In this document: in pieces, positions 8,190 to 17,693 of the stretch | Layout: each line of letters starts with the position of its first letter | Position numbering within the stretch: position 1 is the first letter of the stretch | Notes under the pieces: generated by a model | Told to the model about the DNA's origin: nothing | Databases searched by the model: none | Seen by the model: the letters and a program-made list of their open reading frames with translations, nothing else | Translations under genes and position numbers: made by a program | Source: Aureibaculum luteum | Lineage (GTDB): Bacteria > Bacteroidota > Bacteroidia > Flavobacteriales > Flavobacteriaceae | DNA length: 64,000 nucleotides | Assembly (NCBI RefSeq): GCF_003449015.1 | Contig: NZ_QRGD01000001.1 | Location: 886,639 to 950,638 of the forward strand | Direction of reading: 5' to 3'

Positions 8190-10325
8190 CTAATAGAAAG
8201 TTGCTCTATTGTCCTCTATATCAGCAAATTTCTTTAAGATGCTGTACACTTTAGCACCTTTAGCTTTATTTACATTTTTAACAGCTGTAACTGAACCCGC
8301 ATAATTTTCTAAAGCTTTAGGGCTATCCTTTTTAAGGATTTTAGCAGCAAAAACACCATTTTTAGTATCTATACCTGAGTATAATTTATTCTCATTTAAA
8401 AAGACAAGAACTGAAACTACCTCTTCCGCTCTACCTATACCTGGCAAAATAGGACTCCCTAAAGACACTGCCTTTGAAGATTGAACATTAGTACTAAATG
8501 ATTTTGAAATATCCAGTAAATTATCTCCTTTCATCTGCTCCTTAATTAAATTACTCTTTTTTTCATTAAGTAATTTTGTTCTAAGTGCTGCTTTTGCCGT
8601 ACCTATACTAAGTCCTTTGTCATGCTTTCCTGTTAATTTAGCTACCACATAACCATCTTCCGTATCAAAACGCTTAATATCATTAACATTACTATCAGTA
8701 CTAAAAGCCCAAGTAATCATTTGTCTTTGATTACTCAAGTTTGATACTCTTTCATCCATGGCTTTTAAACCAACAGCCGGCTGAACAGTTAAACCTTCTT
8801 CTTTAGCTAACTCTTCAATATCTTTACCGTCAGTTAATGCTGAAGCAAATGTTTCTGCTTTTTGATATGCAACACTTTCAGTTTCATCAGAAGCGACAAT
8901 CTCTCTTGCAAAAGTTGCTAACTTCACATTTTTTTGCATATTCTTTTGGTCTTGAATATCTATAATATGAAATCCAAATTGTGATTTTATTACACCTATG
9001 TCCCCTACTTTATTTTCAAAAGTAAAATCTCTAAATTCAGGCACCATTGCTTGATATACAAACCAATCTAAATCACCCCCCTTAGCTCCGCTTCCTGTAT
9101 CAGAAGATAGTATTTTGGCTAATTCAGCAAACTTTGATTTATCATTCTTAACAATAGTTAATAAACTATCAGCAGTTACTTTTGCTTGAGCCTCCGTTTG
9201 AGTAATAGATGGGTCATTTGTAGTTCCTAAAAAAGGAATTAAAATATGACGAGCTTTAACTGAATCTGGCATTTGTTTTACAGCTGCCAATTTTGTTACT
9301 TTAAAATAGTTACCTTCTTTATAAGGACCATAAACGTCACCTACATTTAATTTAAAAATAGTATCCGCTAAAATTGGACTTACTCTAGATTTTGAATAAA
9401 AGTTATTATCTAAAGGAATATCAGATGCATTATTTCTGAAAAAGTCTTCAACATTATCTGTATTAGACAAACCTGTAACATTTACATTTCCCTTTGCTGC
9501 TGAACTATACTCTTCTCTATTATTAATAATTTTTTCAACTTCTGTTCTAATAGCTGCTTGATCTTCTGCAGAAGCTTTGATATCAAATTTCACAAAACTA
9601 ATATCGCGAGAAGCTTCCGCTTTGTAATCATTTGGATGACTTCTTACATATTGTTCAATTTCACTATCTGTTACCGCAACGGCACTATCTGCAATATAAG
9701 TATAAGGTACATAAACATACTCCAAATCAAGTTTAGTATTATTTGCCATATAATAACGCTCCCCTTCTTTAAAGGTAGCACCTAAACCAGCTGAAACAAG
9801 ATTATTATAAGTTCTTAACTCTAAATTGTTTTTTATATTTCTTTCGTAATCTAACCAACTTAACCAAGCTTGTCTGCTATTTGCATCATCATCTTTAGCA
9901 TCATTTAACGTAGCAATATGCTCTTTAAACATATCCTCATCAAAAAGGCCAGCTGCATTTTTAAATTGAGCACCATCTTTAACCCATGACTGTTTCAAAA
10001 TTTCATCCCAAACATCTTTTTCACCAACAGTAACTCCAGATTTCTCTAATTGAGCTTTGTAAATTTTCTGACGCACTAAATTTTCCCAAGCTCCATTCAC
10101 ATTTTGCATTTGAGTACTTCTACCACCAGACATCGTTTTTTGCTGCTCTACCATTTGAGCAAATTCTTCTCGACTTACGTTTTCACCGTTAATTTCACCT
10201 ACAGAAGTATTAATTCTAGAACCGGTTCCGTCAAACACTCCCGATAATACAAATGCGAATAAGGCAAGCCCTATTATAATGATTAAAAAAAATGTACGCT
10301 CTCTAATTTTTGCTAAAATTGCCAT
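8190..10325 (-). CDS. ppiD: Peptidylprolyl isomerase, PpiD/SurA type
   Basis: This is an inner-membrane-anchored periplasmic folding factor of 711 residues. It has one N-terminal transmembrane anchor (about 11-31, FFLIIIIGLALFAFVLSG), a SurA_N-like chaperone segment (about 35-170), and a parvulin (PPIC) domain around 355-455 with the family block ARHILIPF and a GDLDWF segment. The gene order resembles other flavobacteria, where it follows a CorC/HlyC gene. It assists folding of outer membrane and secreted proteins, several of which are encoded nearby. The symbol is by domain architecture. Confidence 0.9.
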   Translation of the reverse strand: MAILAKIRERTFFLIIIIGLALFAFVLSGVFDGTGSRINTSVGEINGENVSREEFAQMVEQQKTMSGGRSTQMQNVNGAWENLVRQKIYKAQLEKSGVTVGEKDVWDEILKQSWVKDGAQFKNAAGLFDEDMFKEHIATLNDAKDDDANSRQAWLSWLDYERNIKNNLELRTYNNLVSAGLGATFKEGERYYMANNTKLDLEYVYVPYTYIADSAVAVTDSEIEQYVRSHPNDYKAEASRDISFVKFDIKASAEDQAAIRTEVEKIINNREEYSSAAKGNVNVTGLSNTDNVEDFFRNNASDIPLDNNFYSKSRVSPILADTIFKLNVGDVYGPYKEGNYFKVTKLAAVKQMPDSVKARHILIPFLGTTNDPSITQTEAQAKVTADSLLTIVKNDKSKFAELAKILSSDTGSGAKGGDLDWFVYQAMVPEFRDFTFENKVGDIGVIKSQFGFHIIDIQDQKNMQKNVKLATFAREIVASDETESVAYQKAETFASALTDGKDIEELAKEEGLTVQPAVGLKAMDERVSNLSNQRQMITWAFSTDSNVNDIKRFDTEDGYVVAKLTGKHDKGLSIGTAKAALRTKLLNEKKSNLIKEQMKGDNLLDISKSFSTNVQSSKAVSLGSPILPGIGRAEEVVSVLVFLNENKLYSGIDTKNGVFAAKILKKDSPKALENYAGSVTAVKNVNKAKGAKVYSILKKFADIEDNRATFY

Positions 10326-10478
10326 TTTAATTTATGAATAAATTTAATTATAATTTTTAAAACTTAAAGTTCTGAATTTAAAAGGAAAAACCTTAGTATA
10401 AATTCAGTCCGCGAAAATACAAAAAATTTAAAAGATTGAAGAAGTAATAAGTCAATTAATTTAATATAGGTTAGTGGT

Positions 10479-11738
10479 TTATTCTTCTTTATACAATACT
10501 TTCAGATAAACTTGCTCTATTTTAGATGAAGAAACTTCAAGAATTGTAAATTGAAAGCTATCAACTTCTATTATTTCGTCTTTTTGAGGAATGTTTTCTG
10601 TGGCATCAACAATTAAACCACCAAGTGTTTCGTAAGCATCATTTTCAGGTAAGGTCAAATTATAGGTTTCATTAATATAATCAACCTCTAAACGGGCTGA
10701 GAACTCAAACTCTCTATCATTTATCTTATTTTCTAAAAATTCAACTGTATCATGCTCATCTTCAATATCACCAAACAATTCTTCAATAATATCTTCAATA
10801 GTAATTAAACCAGAAGTACCACCATATTCATCGATAACAACTGCTACACTTTTTTGTTTTTTAGTTAGGTCATTTAAAATATCATTAATCATCATTGTTT
10901 CTGGAATAGTTTCTATAGGAAGCAACAATGAGCGTATAGTTTTAGGGTTTTTAAACAATTCAAACGCATGTATATAACCAATTACATCATCCAAAGATTC
11001 TTTATAAACAATAATTTTTGACAATCCGGTTTCAACAAAAAGATTCTTTAGGTTTTTAATTGTATCGGTAACATCAATGGCAACAATATCAGTTCTAGGT
11101 ATCATAGCATCTCTTGCCCTAACATTATGAAAATCTAAAGCGTTCTGAAAAATTTGTATTTCAGAATCTACTTCTTCATCAGAAATTTCTAACTGCTCAT
11201 TAATATAATCACCTAATTCTGCCTTAGTAAATGCCAATTGCACATCGTCTTCTTTCGTATTAAAAACTACCCGAAGTACAAAATCAGAAATCACCATTAT
11301 AAAACTAGAAATAAAATAAAAAAGCAAAAAGAAGATATAAGCGGGTATGGCAAATATTTTTAGCGTTTCATTGGAATAAATTCTAAAAATTGCTTTAGGT
11401 AAAAATTCCGCCGACACTAATATAATTAAAGTAGAAATAATAGTTTGGACCAATAAAACAAGAAAATCGTTATACAAATAAGGTTCGAGGTAAGGCATTA
11501 ACAATTCACCCATAAAATAACCATAAACCACCAAAGCTATATTATTACCTACTAACATTGTGGTAATGAACTTCGAAGGGTTTCCTGTTAACTTGGTCAA
11601 AACGCTTGACAGAAAAGTGTCTTTTTTCTTTTCAAGTTCAATATGCATTTTATTGGCGGAAATAAAAGCAATTTCCATCCCTGAAAAGAAAGCAGATAAT
11701 AAAATTGAAATGATAATTATGATAATTTGTACTTCCAA
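10479..11738 (-). CDS. CNNM/CorC-type CBS-domain membrane protein (hemolysin family)
   Basis: This 419-residue protein has an N-terminal DUF21/CNNM membrane domain (about 1-165, with four hydrophobic segments), a tandem CBS pair (about 205-330), and a C-terminal CorC_HlyC transporter-associated domain (about 345-419). The family is implicated in Mg2+/Co2+ transport or its regulation; the hemolysin label is historical. The related gliding protein GldE has the same architecture, but no gldD neighbour is present, so I do not use that name. The start lies 8 bp after the preceding small gene, in the lptC-corC-ppiD run. Confidence 0.88.
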   Translation of the reverse strand: MEVQIIIIIISILLSAFFSGMEIAFISANKMHIELEKKKDTFLSSVLTKLTGNPSKFITTMLVGNNIALVVYGYFMGELLMPYLEPYLYNDFLVLLVQTIISTLIILVSAEFLPKAIFRIYSNETLKIFAIPAYIFFLLFYFISSFIMVISDFVLRVVFNTKEDDVQLAFTKAELGDYINEQLEISDEEVDSEIQIFQNALDFHNVRARDAMIPRTDIVAIDVTDTIKNLKNLFVETGLSKIIVYKESLDDVIGYIHAFELFKNPKTIRSLLLPIETIPETMMINDILNDLTKKQKSVAVVIDEYGGTSGLITIEDIIEELFGDIEDEHDTVEFLENKINDREFEFSARLEVDYINETYNLTLPENDAYETLGGLIVDATENIPQKDEIIEVDSFQFTILEVSSSKIEQVYLKVLYKEE

Positions 11739-11746
11739 TTTTTTAA

Positions 11747-11968
11747 TTATTTAGTTTGGTCATTTCCCTTTTGATATTGACCAGCTTCAATCTTTTTTCT
11801 AAAATGTTTTTTAAAAAAATACATAAAGATGGCTAGTACAGCAAATATCAATAAAAAATAGGAGTTACTTCGTTCTCCAGGTTTATTAAACCTATAAATA
11901 CCATCTACAAATAAAATAATACCAATAACTAAATATCCGTATTCAAAAAAGCGTCTTAAGTTTTTCAT
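11747..11968 (-). CDS. Small two-helix membrane protein of unknown function
   Basis: This 73-residue protein has two hydrophobic helices (about 10-27 and 36-53) and a basic tail (KKHFRKKIEAGQYQK). I do not recognise a domain. Its position, 8 bp before the CorC-type gene and after lptC in the same direction, plus good coding composition, makes it a real gene. It probably sits in the inner membrane with a cytoplasmic tail. Confidence 0.75.
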   Translation of the reverse strand: MKNLRRFFEYGYLVIGIILFVDGIYRFNKPGERSNSYFLLIFAVLAIFMYFFKKHFRKKIEAGQYQKGNDQTK

Positions 11969-12073
11969 TATTCTCTATATAATAAACATAAAATCAGTTA
12001 ACTCGTTCTTTAAGGATGTCTACTTCTAATTGAAACATCTCTAGCTCCCTCTTATAAGTGGAACCAATTACTA

Positions 12074-12664
12074 TTATTTAATATTCTCATCTGCTACTTC
12101 GTTACTTTCGTTTACATATACAACTCCGCTTGGGTTGCTCGTAATTACTTTAGATAAATCCTCATTTGATTCAAAACCAGAACCTTTTATTGAGTCTAAT
12201 TTTCTGTAAAGTTTAAAAGCCTTTTCCGTATAAATATAGTGTGTTTTCTGATCCCAAAAAAGTTGATCTGTATACAATTTACTATTGTCTTTATGATTTA
12301 TCACCACCACATTTCCTTTTACTTCAGAAATTAAGGTCTTACTATAGGTTTTAGCATAATCGCCAATTAATGTAATAGAATCGCCCAACTCATCGTAAGT
12401 AGTTACCTCTATGCCTTCTGGAAATTCTTGATAAGGATGCTCTTCTCTATTGGCAAAATCATTCATTAAAGGAGTAAGGAGTTTTGTTTGTACTCTACCA
12501 GAATCTGTATGAATTAAATATACATCATGAGCCACGCCAATAGGTAAATTCTTCTCTGCCAAAAAATCTTGAACTTCTTTTAAATTATTACCACACGAAA
12601 AAAGTAGTGCCGCTAAAAGGATAGCAGCAAAAAATTTAAAAGATAAATTTATAACCTTATTCAT
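12074..12664 (-). CDS. lptC: LPS export ABC transporter periplasmic protein LptC
   Basis: This 196-residue protein has a lipoprotein-like N-terminus (hydrophobic run, then LLFSCGN, with the lipobox Cys at about 24) followed by a beta-rich LptC/YrbK-type domain. Recognisable blocks are the YQEFPEGIEVTTYDE segment and an NPSGVVY motif near the end. LptC bridges the LptBFG transporter to LptA during lipopolysaccharide transport. Its place between the TPR paralogues and the corC-like gene is typical of flavobacteria. Confidence 0.85.
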   Translation of the reverse strand: MNKVINLSFKFFAAILLAALLFSCGNNLKEVQDFLAEKNLPIGVAHDVYLIHTDSGRVQTKLLTPLMNDFANREEHPYQEFPEGIEVTTYDELGDSITLIGDYAKTYSKTLISEVKGNVVVINHKDNSKLYTDQLFWDQKTHYIYTEKAFKLYRKLDSIKGSGFESNEDLSKVITSNPSGVVYVNESNEVADENIK

Positions 12665-12723
12665 TTGGTAAAATTACGGAATAATAACGTTCAGAAATCA
12701 AGGAAATTAAAAGACTTAAACAT

Positions 12724-14097
12724 TTAATCTTTATAGGGGTCAAAAGTAACCTTTTCGCCTATCCAACATTTAATTTCATATATAGATTGGTTTTTATTAT
12801 CTTCAGAAGGAAAGCAATTCGTTCTTTTACCAGGTGCATTTTTCATATAAGCCTTTATGACTCTATCTGCTTTTGCTGTAACACTTGGATCAACCTGTTT
12901 GGCTTTTTTTGCTTTATCAGCGGCAGCAACATAAACTAATCTTTTACTGAACTCATCAGTACCACAACTATTTGCACTGCTTGCATATAAACTTGCAATT
13001 AGCAAATAAGCATCACCATAACTTGGCCTAACCTCTAAAGCTTTATAAGCGTAAGCTCTAGAAGTAGATTTGTTTTTAGACCTATAATGATATGCTATTT
13101 TTAATAGATATTCAGCTTTTTCGTATGAATCTTTTATTTCACTAATACTTTTATTTAATGCATTTATACGGCGTGGAGGTATAATATCACGATAATGGAT
13201 ATAGGCTTCAATAGAATTTTCTGCAACCACCCAAGCTTCCACCATTTTAGGATAAAGCTCATTATCTTTACAATCATTTACAAACAATCTAGATACCGCT
13301 CTTTTTAACCATTTTGAATCTGTTTTATTCTTCTTAAAAGACTTTTTATATAATTGTATTAACCTCTCACAATCAGCTACCGGACCATAAGTTTGATCTA
13401 ATATTGGCTCAATTTGGCTTAAACCTCTTAGGTTAATCTTATTATTTTTTAGTTTTAATTTCTCTTTTGAAGATAGTGATATACCATCTGATTCTTTATC
13501 ATTTAATGCATCTAACTCAACAGATAACAAATCCATTTTATTATGTACCGCTTCCATTACATCATCATATGTATCAAATACCAGTTGTAAGTTAGTATCT
13601 CTATTTCTTTCGGTTACTTCTTTAAAATAAAGTGTCAAATTTTTAATACTCATTTCTGTTGGATTGGCTTTAAAAGCCGCGTCCAATTTTTTAAAAACGG
13701 CATCATTTGACACTCCTCTTTCCCTTAAAGAAATGGCCCAATCACTATAAATTTTACCTAAGTTTTTTGGAAAATATTGAATTCTTTGAATGAAGATACT
13801 ATCTATTAGCTCACTTTCAACTTCTTTGTCTTGGTCATAATTATTTTCAAACCTGCTTTCAACAATCTTTAATCCGTAAATATAAATTTGAACTGAATAA
13901 TTTGGGCAGCTTTTAAAGGTCCTTAGCCAAGGTATATAGGCATTTTCATAATCTTTACCTTTGGCATACTTAACAAATTCAAGAAAGCTACTCTTACAAT
14001 CGAAGTTTGAATTTGTTTTAATGGTATCCTTTTGCGAAAAAACACCTTCAATTATTAATAAACTTAAGAGTATTAATAATTGAAGGTGCTTCGTCAA
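12724..14097 (-). CDS. TPR-containing secreted protein, second tandem copy
   Basis: This 457-residue protein has a signal peptide (about 1-21, ending VFSQ) and helical TPR-like repeats. It is paralogous to the next gene upstream along most of its length: blocks such as KVYSDWAIS-like, MSIKNL-LYFKEVTERN and YGDAYLLIASLY are shared, and the C-termini both end in a CWIG motif. Around residues 300-330 it has lost a clean TPR unit that the other copy keeps (GESKKALEYKNKAI). Its signal-peptide codons contain an 18-bp perfect inverted repeat (14043-14088). The function is unknown. It is probably periplasmic or outer-membrane-associated. Confidence 0.8.
   Translation of the reverse strand: MTKHLQLLILLSLLIIEGVFSQKDTIKTNSNFDCKSSFLEFVKYAKGKDYENAYIPWLRTFKSCPNYSVQIYIYGLKIVESRFENNYDQDKEVESELIDSIFIQRIQYFPKNLGKIYSDWAISLRERGVSNDAVFKKLDAAFKANPTEMSIKNLTLYFKEVTERNRDTNLQLVFDTYDDVMEAVHNKMDLLSVELDALNDKESDGISLSSKEKLKLKNNKINLRGLSQIEPILDQTYGPVADCERLIQLYKKSFKKNKTDSKWLKRAVSRLFVNDCKDNELYPKMVEAWVVAENSIEAYIHYRDIIPPRRINALNKSISEIKDSYEKAEYLLKIAYHYRSKNKSTSRAYAYKALEVRPSYGDAYLLIASLYASSANSCGTDEFSKRLVYVAAADKAKKAKQVDPSVTAKADRVIKAYMKNAPGKRTNCFPSEDNKNQSIYEIKCWIGEKVTFDPYKD
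14043..14088 (-). repeat. 18-bp perfect inverted repeat inside the 5' end of a CDS
   Basis: CACCTTCAATTATTAATA at 14043-14060 is perfectly complementary to 14071-14088, with a 10-nt loop that is itself partly palindromic (CTTAAG). On the mRNA it forms a long hairpin covering codons 4-18 of the TPR copy 2 gene, starting 9 nt after the start codon. Confidence 0.9.
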
Positions 14098-14123
14098 AAT
14101 GTTGTCTTTAGATTTCTATAAAT

Positions 14124-15491
14124 CTAAGGAATTCTTACCGTTGTACCAATCCAACAACCTATTTTATATGAATCTCCCGATTTTTTACCTTCGTTAAAAA
14201 TCAATTTTGTATTAGGAGCATGATTTAAATAGGCTCTTATTGATTTATTTGCTTTAGTTGCAATTCCTGGATCTACTGCTTTTGCCTTAGCTGCCATATT
14301 TGCTGCCGCTACATATACCATTCTTTTCTCGAATTCAGAAGTTCCACAACTATTTGCACTACTACTATATAAACTAGCTATTAACAAATAAGCATCACCA
14401 TAACTTGGTCTTTCTTTTAACGCTTTATAAGCATAACTTCTAGAAGTTGACTTATTCTTATATCTATATTGACTAGCGATACCTAACAATAATTTTGCTT
14501 TTTTAAATGGATCTGTTTCTAGATCTATCGCCTTATTTTTATATTCTAATGCTTTTTTAGACTCTCCTCGTTCTTCTAAAATACCCGCATAGAAAATATA
14601 TGCATTTGCTGAAGGTTCAACTGTTACCCAAGCTTCTACTAGTTTGGGGTATAATGCATCTTCCGTACATTCTTTAGAGTACATTCTTTGCACCGCCCTT
14701 TTTAACCATTTTGGATCCGTTTTGTTTGCGTCAAAACTCTTATTATATAGAGGTATTAGCCTATCACAAGTGGCAACTTCACCTAACGTTTGATCTAAAA
14801 TTGGTTCTACTTGACCTAACCCTCTAAGGTTAATGGCGTTATTTTTTATCTTTAATTTTTCTTTGGAAGTTAATGTTTTTCCTAAAGAATCTTTTAACGT
14901 TAATTTATCTAACTCTTCAGACAACATATCCATTTTTCCATTCACTCCATCTAAAACATCATCGTAAGTATCAAACACCTTTTGTGGGTCAGTATCTTTA
15001 TTTCTTTCTGTAACTTCTTTAAAATAAAGAGCTAAGTTTTTAATACTCATATCTGTTGGGTCCTCTTTAAAGGCAGCTTCCAATTTTTTGAAAACGGCAT
15101 CATTAGATGCTCCTCTTTCTTGTAAAGAAATAGCCCAATCACTATATACTTTAGCGGAATTTTTTGGAAAATGAACTAATCTTTTAGCATAAATTTCATC
15201 AATTAATTTACTTGCAGCAGCTTTATCTGTACCTTTTTCATACATGTTCTCAGCTATTTTCAAACCATCAACATATATATACAAAGACGCTTTTGGGCAA
15301 TTATCATAGCTCCATTTCCACATATCATAAGCTCCATCAAAATTACCAGCTTTTACACTTTCGTGAAAAAGAGATAAGTTTTGTTTACATTTTTCGGGTT
15401 CAGCCCCATACTTATCATCTTGTGCATAAACATTGCTTAAACCAGTTACCAGCAATAAGCCTAAAACCAAATTTGTAATTTTTCTTTCCAT
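14124..15491 (-). CDS. TPR-containing secreted protein, first tandem copy
   Basis: This 455-residue protein has a signal peptide (about 1-23, ending VYAQ) followed by TPR-like helical repeats, among them one clear unit around residues 300-335 (ILEERGESKKALEYKNKAI). Tetratricopeptide proteins scaffold other proteins. In flavobacteria, a single gene of this kind commonly lies between an outer membrane barrel gene and lptC. Here it is followed 26 bp later by a diverged second copy. The 42-bp gap to the barrel gene suggests one transcript with coaX and the barrel. Confidence 0.82.
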   Translation of the reverse strand: MERKITNLVLGLLLVTGLSNVYAQDDKYGAEPEKCKQNLSLFHESVKAGNFDGAYDMWKWSYDNCPKASLYIYVDGLKIAENMYEKGTDKAAASKLIDEIYAKRLVHFPKNSAKVYSDWAISLQERGASNDAVFKKLEAAFKEDPTDMSIKNLALYFKEVTERNKDTDPQKVFDTYDDVLDGVNGKMDMLSEELDKLTLKDSLGKTLTSKEKLKIKNNAINLRGLGQVEPILDQTLGEVATCDRLIPLYNKSFDANKTDPKWLKRAVQRMYSKECTEDALYPKLVEAWVTVEPSANAYIFYAGILEERGESKKALEYKNKAIDLETDPFKKAKLLLGIASQYRYKNKSTSRSYAYKALKERPSYGDAYLLIASLYSSSANSCGTSEFEKRMVYVAAANMAAKAKAVDPGIATKANKSIRAYLNHAPNTKLIFNEGKKSGDSYKIGCWIGTTVRIP

Positions 15492-15532
15492 CTTTAAAGG
15501 TATTAATTAATCTTTCTACTTATAGGTCCTTG

Positions 15533-16801
15533 TTATTGTATCTTTCGTTTAACAAACCATCTATCATTGAGCGTTAAACCGAGGCGAAAGTTAAAATAAT
15601 TTTCTTTAATAAGCGAATTATTTATTTCTCCTCTTTTACCAAACTCAAAACCAAGGTTTAAATTTGATAATTGTTTGCCTATAGGTAATCCTACTCCAAA
15701 AGACATGCCAAGATCGTTAACTTTATCATTATTAATTGCAATTCCAGTTTGCCTCATATTAAAACCTGCCCTGTAAGTTATTCGTTGCCAGTAACTTGAT
15801 ATCGAATTTATTTTAGGAATATAAAACCCTCCAACAGAAACTCTACTCATTTTATCATGGCTCAATCTAGTATTATCTGCTAAAACCCCATTTGTAAAAT
15901 CAATGGCATTATGAAAGCTATATTCTAAACCAGCATACCATTTATTCTCTTGCCCCAAACCAACACTTAAAATAGTATTCAACGGTTTTTTAATATCATT
16001 ATCAAAAGAGTTATTTACTAAAGTATCTCTAGGGCTAACGGTTCCGTCATTAGTATTAACCAATGAAAACAATAGTTCATCACCTTCATTTGACAAGTTA
16101 TTCTTGAAGTGAAAAACGGCACCAGTTTTTAATGTCAGCTTGTCGGAAACTTTAGCACTGTACTGCAACCCTGCTTTTGCAGTAAACCCCTTTAAATCAG
16201 AGTTGGTTGTATGCATAGTAGCTAATTGTACACCATTTCTTCTGTTCAAAAGTGAATTCTCAATAGTACCAAATACATAAGAAGCTTCTAAACCGATGCT
16301 AACATTTTTATGTAATTTATAACCAAAACCTAAAAACACTCGATTGGTACCACCACTACCTTCAAAAAAATTAATTTCTGTTAAATCACCATCAGCATCT
16401 TCAAACTCTTCAGTTAAAGAATAACCAACAGTTGTATTTGGCTGTAAACCAAAAGATACCCCCCCCTTATTCCCAATTGGAATACCTAATGCAAAATAAG
16501 ACAAAGAAGCTGTTGAGGCCGATCCTTTATTTGTACCGTCGTTTATCGAAATTGATTTGTTTTCACCAGCAATTGTATAGGTTGTATATTGTAAATAAGC
16601 CAATGCTGCTGGGTTCGTAAAAGTCAATTGGTATGAACTATTAAAAGCACCACCTATCTCCCCCATACTCATTTCCTCTACTGTTTTTTGGGGAGTTTCT
16701 TCACCAATACCAAAAAAAGAATAAGGTGAGTTATTATTTTTTTGAGCAAAGCCTTTAATAGATAAAAGGATAAGTGATAATACTATAAGTTTCTTAATCA
16801 T
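15533..16801 (-). CDS. Outer membrane beta-barrel protein (FadL/PorV-like)
   Basis: This 422-residue protein has a signal peptide (about 1-19, ending GFAQ), then NSPYSFFGIGEETPQ and a segment in the style TFTNPAALAYL, typical of the FadL/OmpP1-like barrels of Bacteroidota. The rest alternates in beta-strand fashion and ends in an aromatic strand (NDRWFVKRKIQ). The role may be transport or assembly; no substrate is evident. Its start overlaps the coaX stop by 4 bp (ATGA), which indicates translational coupling. Confidence 0.82.
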   Translation of the reverse strand: MIKKLIVLSLILLSIKGFAQKNNNSPYSFFGIGEETPQKTVEEMSMGEIGGAFNSSYQLTFTNPAALAYLQYTTYTIAGENKSISINDGTNKGSASTASLSYFALGIPIGNKGGVSFGLQPNTTVGYSLTEEFEDADGDLTEINFFEGSGGTNRVFLGFGYKLHKNVSIGLEASYVFGTIENSLLNRRNGVQLATMHTTNSDLKGFTAKAGLQYSAKVSDKLTLKTGAVFHFKNNLSNEGDELLFSLVNTNDGTVSPRDTLVNNSFDNDIKKPLNTILSVGLGQENKWYAGLEYSFHNAIDFTNGVLADNTRLSHDKMSRVSVGGFYIPKINSISSYWQRITYRAGFNMRQTGIAINNDKVNDLGMSFGVGLPIGKQLSNLNLGFEFGKRGEINNSLIKENYFNFRLGLTLNDRWFVKRKIQ

Positions 16802-17517
16802 TCGTTTAGATTGTATATCAATATGCTGTTAAGTCCCTCCAATAAAAAATTTGGATTGGCAAATATGCTACTTTTTAACTTTTTAGCCAAGAAATTTGTG
16901 TCTCCTCCTGTTAAAACTACTGTTAAATTTGAAAATTCACTGTTATATTGCTTTATAATTCCATTTATTTCTTCAATAAACCCATTTAAAACTCCCGAAT
17001 GAATTGAGCTTTTGGTGTCCGTACCTAACAATTTATAACTGGCTTGTTCTAATAATGGTAAATTAGCCGTAAACTGATTAAGTGACTTGTACCTTAAATT
17101 AATCCCCGGCGAAATTGCTCCACCTAAATATTCATTTTTTGAATTTATAAAATCATACGTAATGCAAGTACCCGAATCAATTACCAATACATTCTGCTTG
17201 GGATATTGATTGGCCGCCGCACTAGCCAATGCAATTCTATCTACACCTAAAGTGAATGGGGTATCGTATTTATTTTGAAAAGGAACGCTCGTTTTATGAT
17301 CAAGTTTTACGAATTTTTCGAACTTTTTAAGCTCCACATCAGTTAAAATATTGGTAACTGACGACATAATACAATTTTTAAGGCTATATTCTTCTTGTAA
17401 TTTATCAATATTTTTATTGATATCGTCATGATCAGAAATCAAACTAAAAACTAACTTATCCTGCTTAAAGACAGCTAGTTTAGCTCTAGTATTTCCAATA
17501 TCAATTATTAAATTCAT
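16798..17517 (-). CDS. coaX: Type III pantothenate kinase
   Basis: CoaX phosphorylates pantothenate, the first step of coenzyme A synthesis. This 239-residue protein has the phosphate-1 ASKHA motif DIGNTRAK (5-12), the GVDR motif (about 92-95), the catalytic-Asp segment VIDSGTCITYDF (about 112-123) and the GGAISPG loop (about 131-137). It heads the run that continues into the barrel and TPR genes. It uses the 4-bp overlap ATGA with the barrel gene. Confidence 0.95.
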   Translation of the reverse strand: MNLIIDIGNTRAKLAVFKQDKLVFSLISDHDDINKNIDKLQEEYSLKNCIMSSVTNILTDVELKKFEKFVKLDHKTSVPFQNKYDTPFTLGVDRIALASAAANQYPKQNVLVIDSGTCITYDFINSKNEYLGGAISPGINLRYKSLNQFTANLPLLEQASYKLLGTDTKSSIHSGVLNGFIEEINGIIKQYNSEFSNLTVVLTGGDTNFLAKKLKSSIFANPNFLLEGLNSILIYNLNE

Positions 17518-17569
17518 GATGTGTTTTAAAGAATTGTAAAGATACGAATAGATTTTTTACGATTTTGTT

Positions 17570-17600
17570 TTGATTAGTATTAAATTAAAATTTATATTTG
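17570..17600 (+). promoter_or_regulatory. -33/-7 promoter of tRNA-Phe
   Basis: TTG at 17570-17572 is followed after 20 bp by TATATTTG (17593-17600). It lies 19 bp before the mature 5' end of the tRNA. It is a good reference for the local promoter consensus. Confidence 0.75.
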
Positions 17601-17619
17601 CAACCGCTTTTAAAGCAAT

Positions 17620-17692
17620 GGTGCCTTAGCTCAGTTGGTAGAGCAATGGACTGAAAATCCATGTGTCCCTGGTTCGAACCCTGGAGGCACCA
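17620..17692 (+). tRNA. tRNA-Phe (GAA)
   Basis: This 73-nt tRNA folds as a full cloverleaf. The acceptor stem is GGTGCCT with AGGCACC, the D stem is GCTC/GAGC, and the anticodon stem is ATGGA/TCCAT with loop CTGAAAA, giving anticodon GAA. The T loop is TTCGAAC. CCA is not encoded. The T stem, CCTGG against CCTGG, has a U51-U63 mismatch at its centre. It is followed directly by a terminator. Confidence 0.96.
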
Positions 17693-17693
17693 C

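Noticed and set aside
11999-12043. Minus-strand mini reading frame MFQLEVDILKERVN between lptC and the 73-residue protein
   Set aside because: At 14 codons it has no independent support. It follows lptC directly and is more likely chance or a relic of a longer frame.
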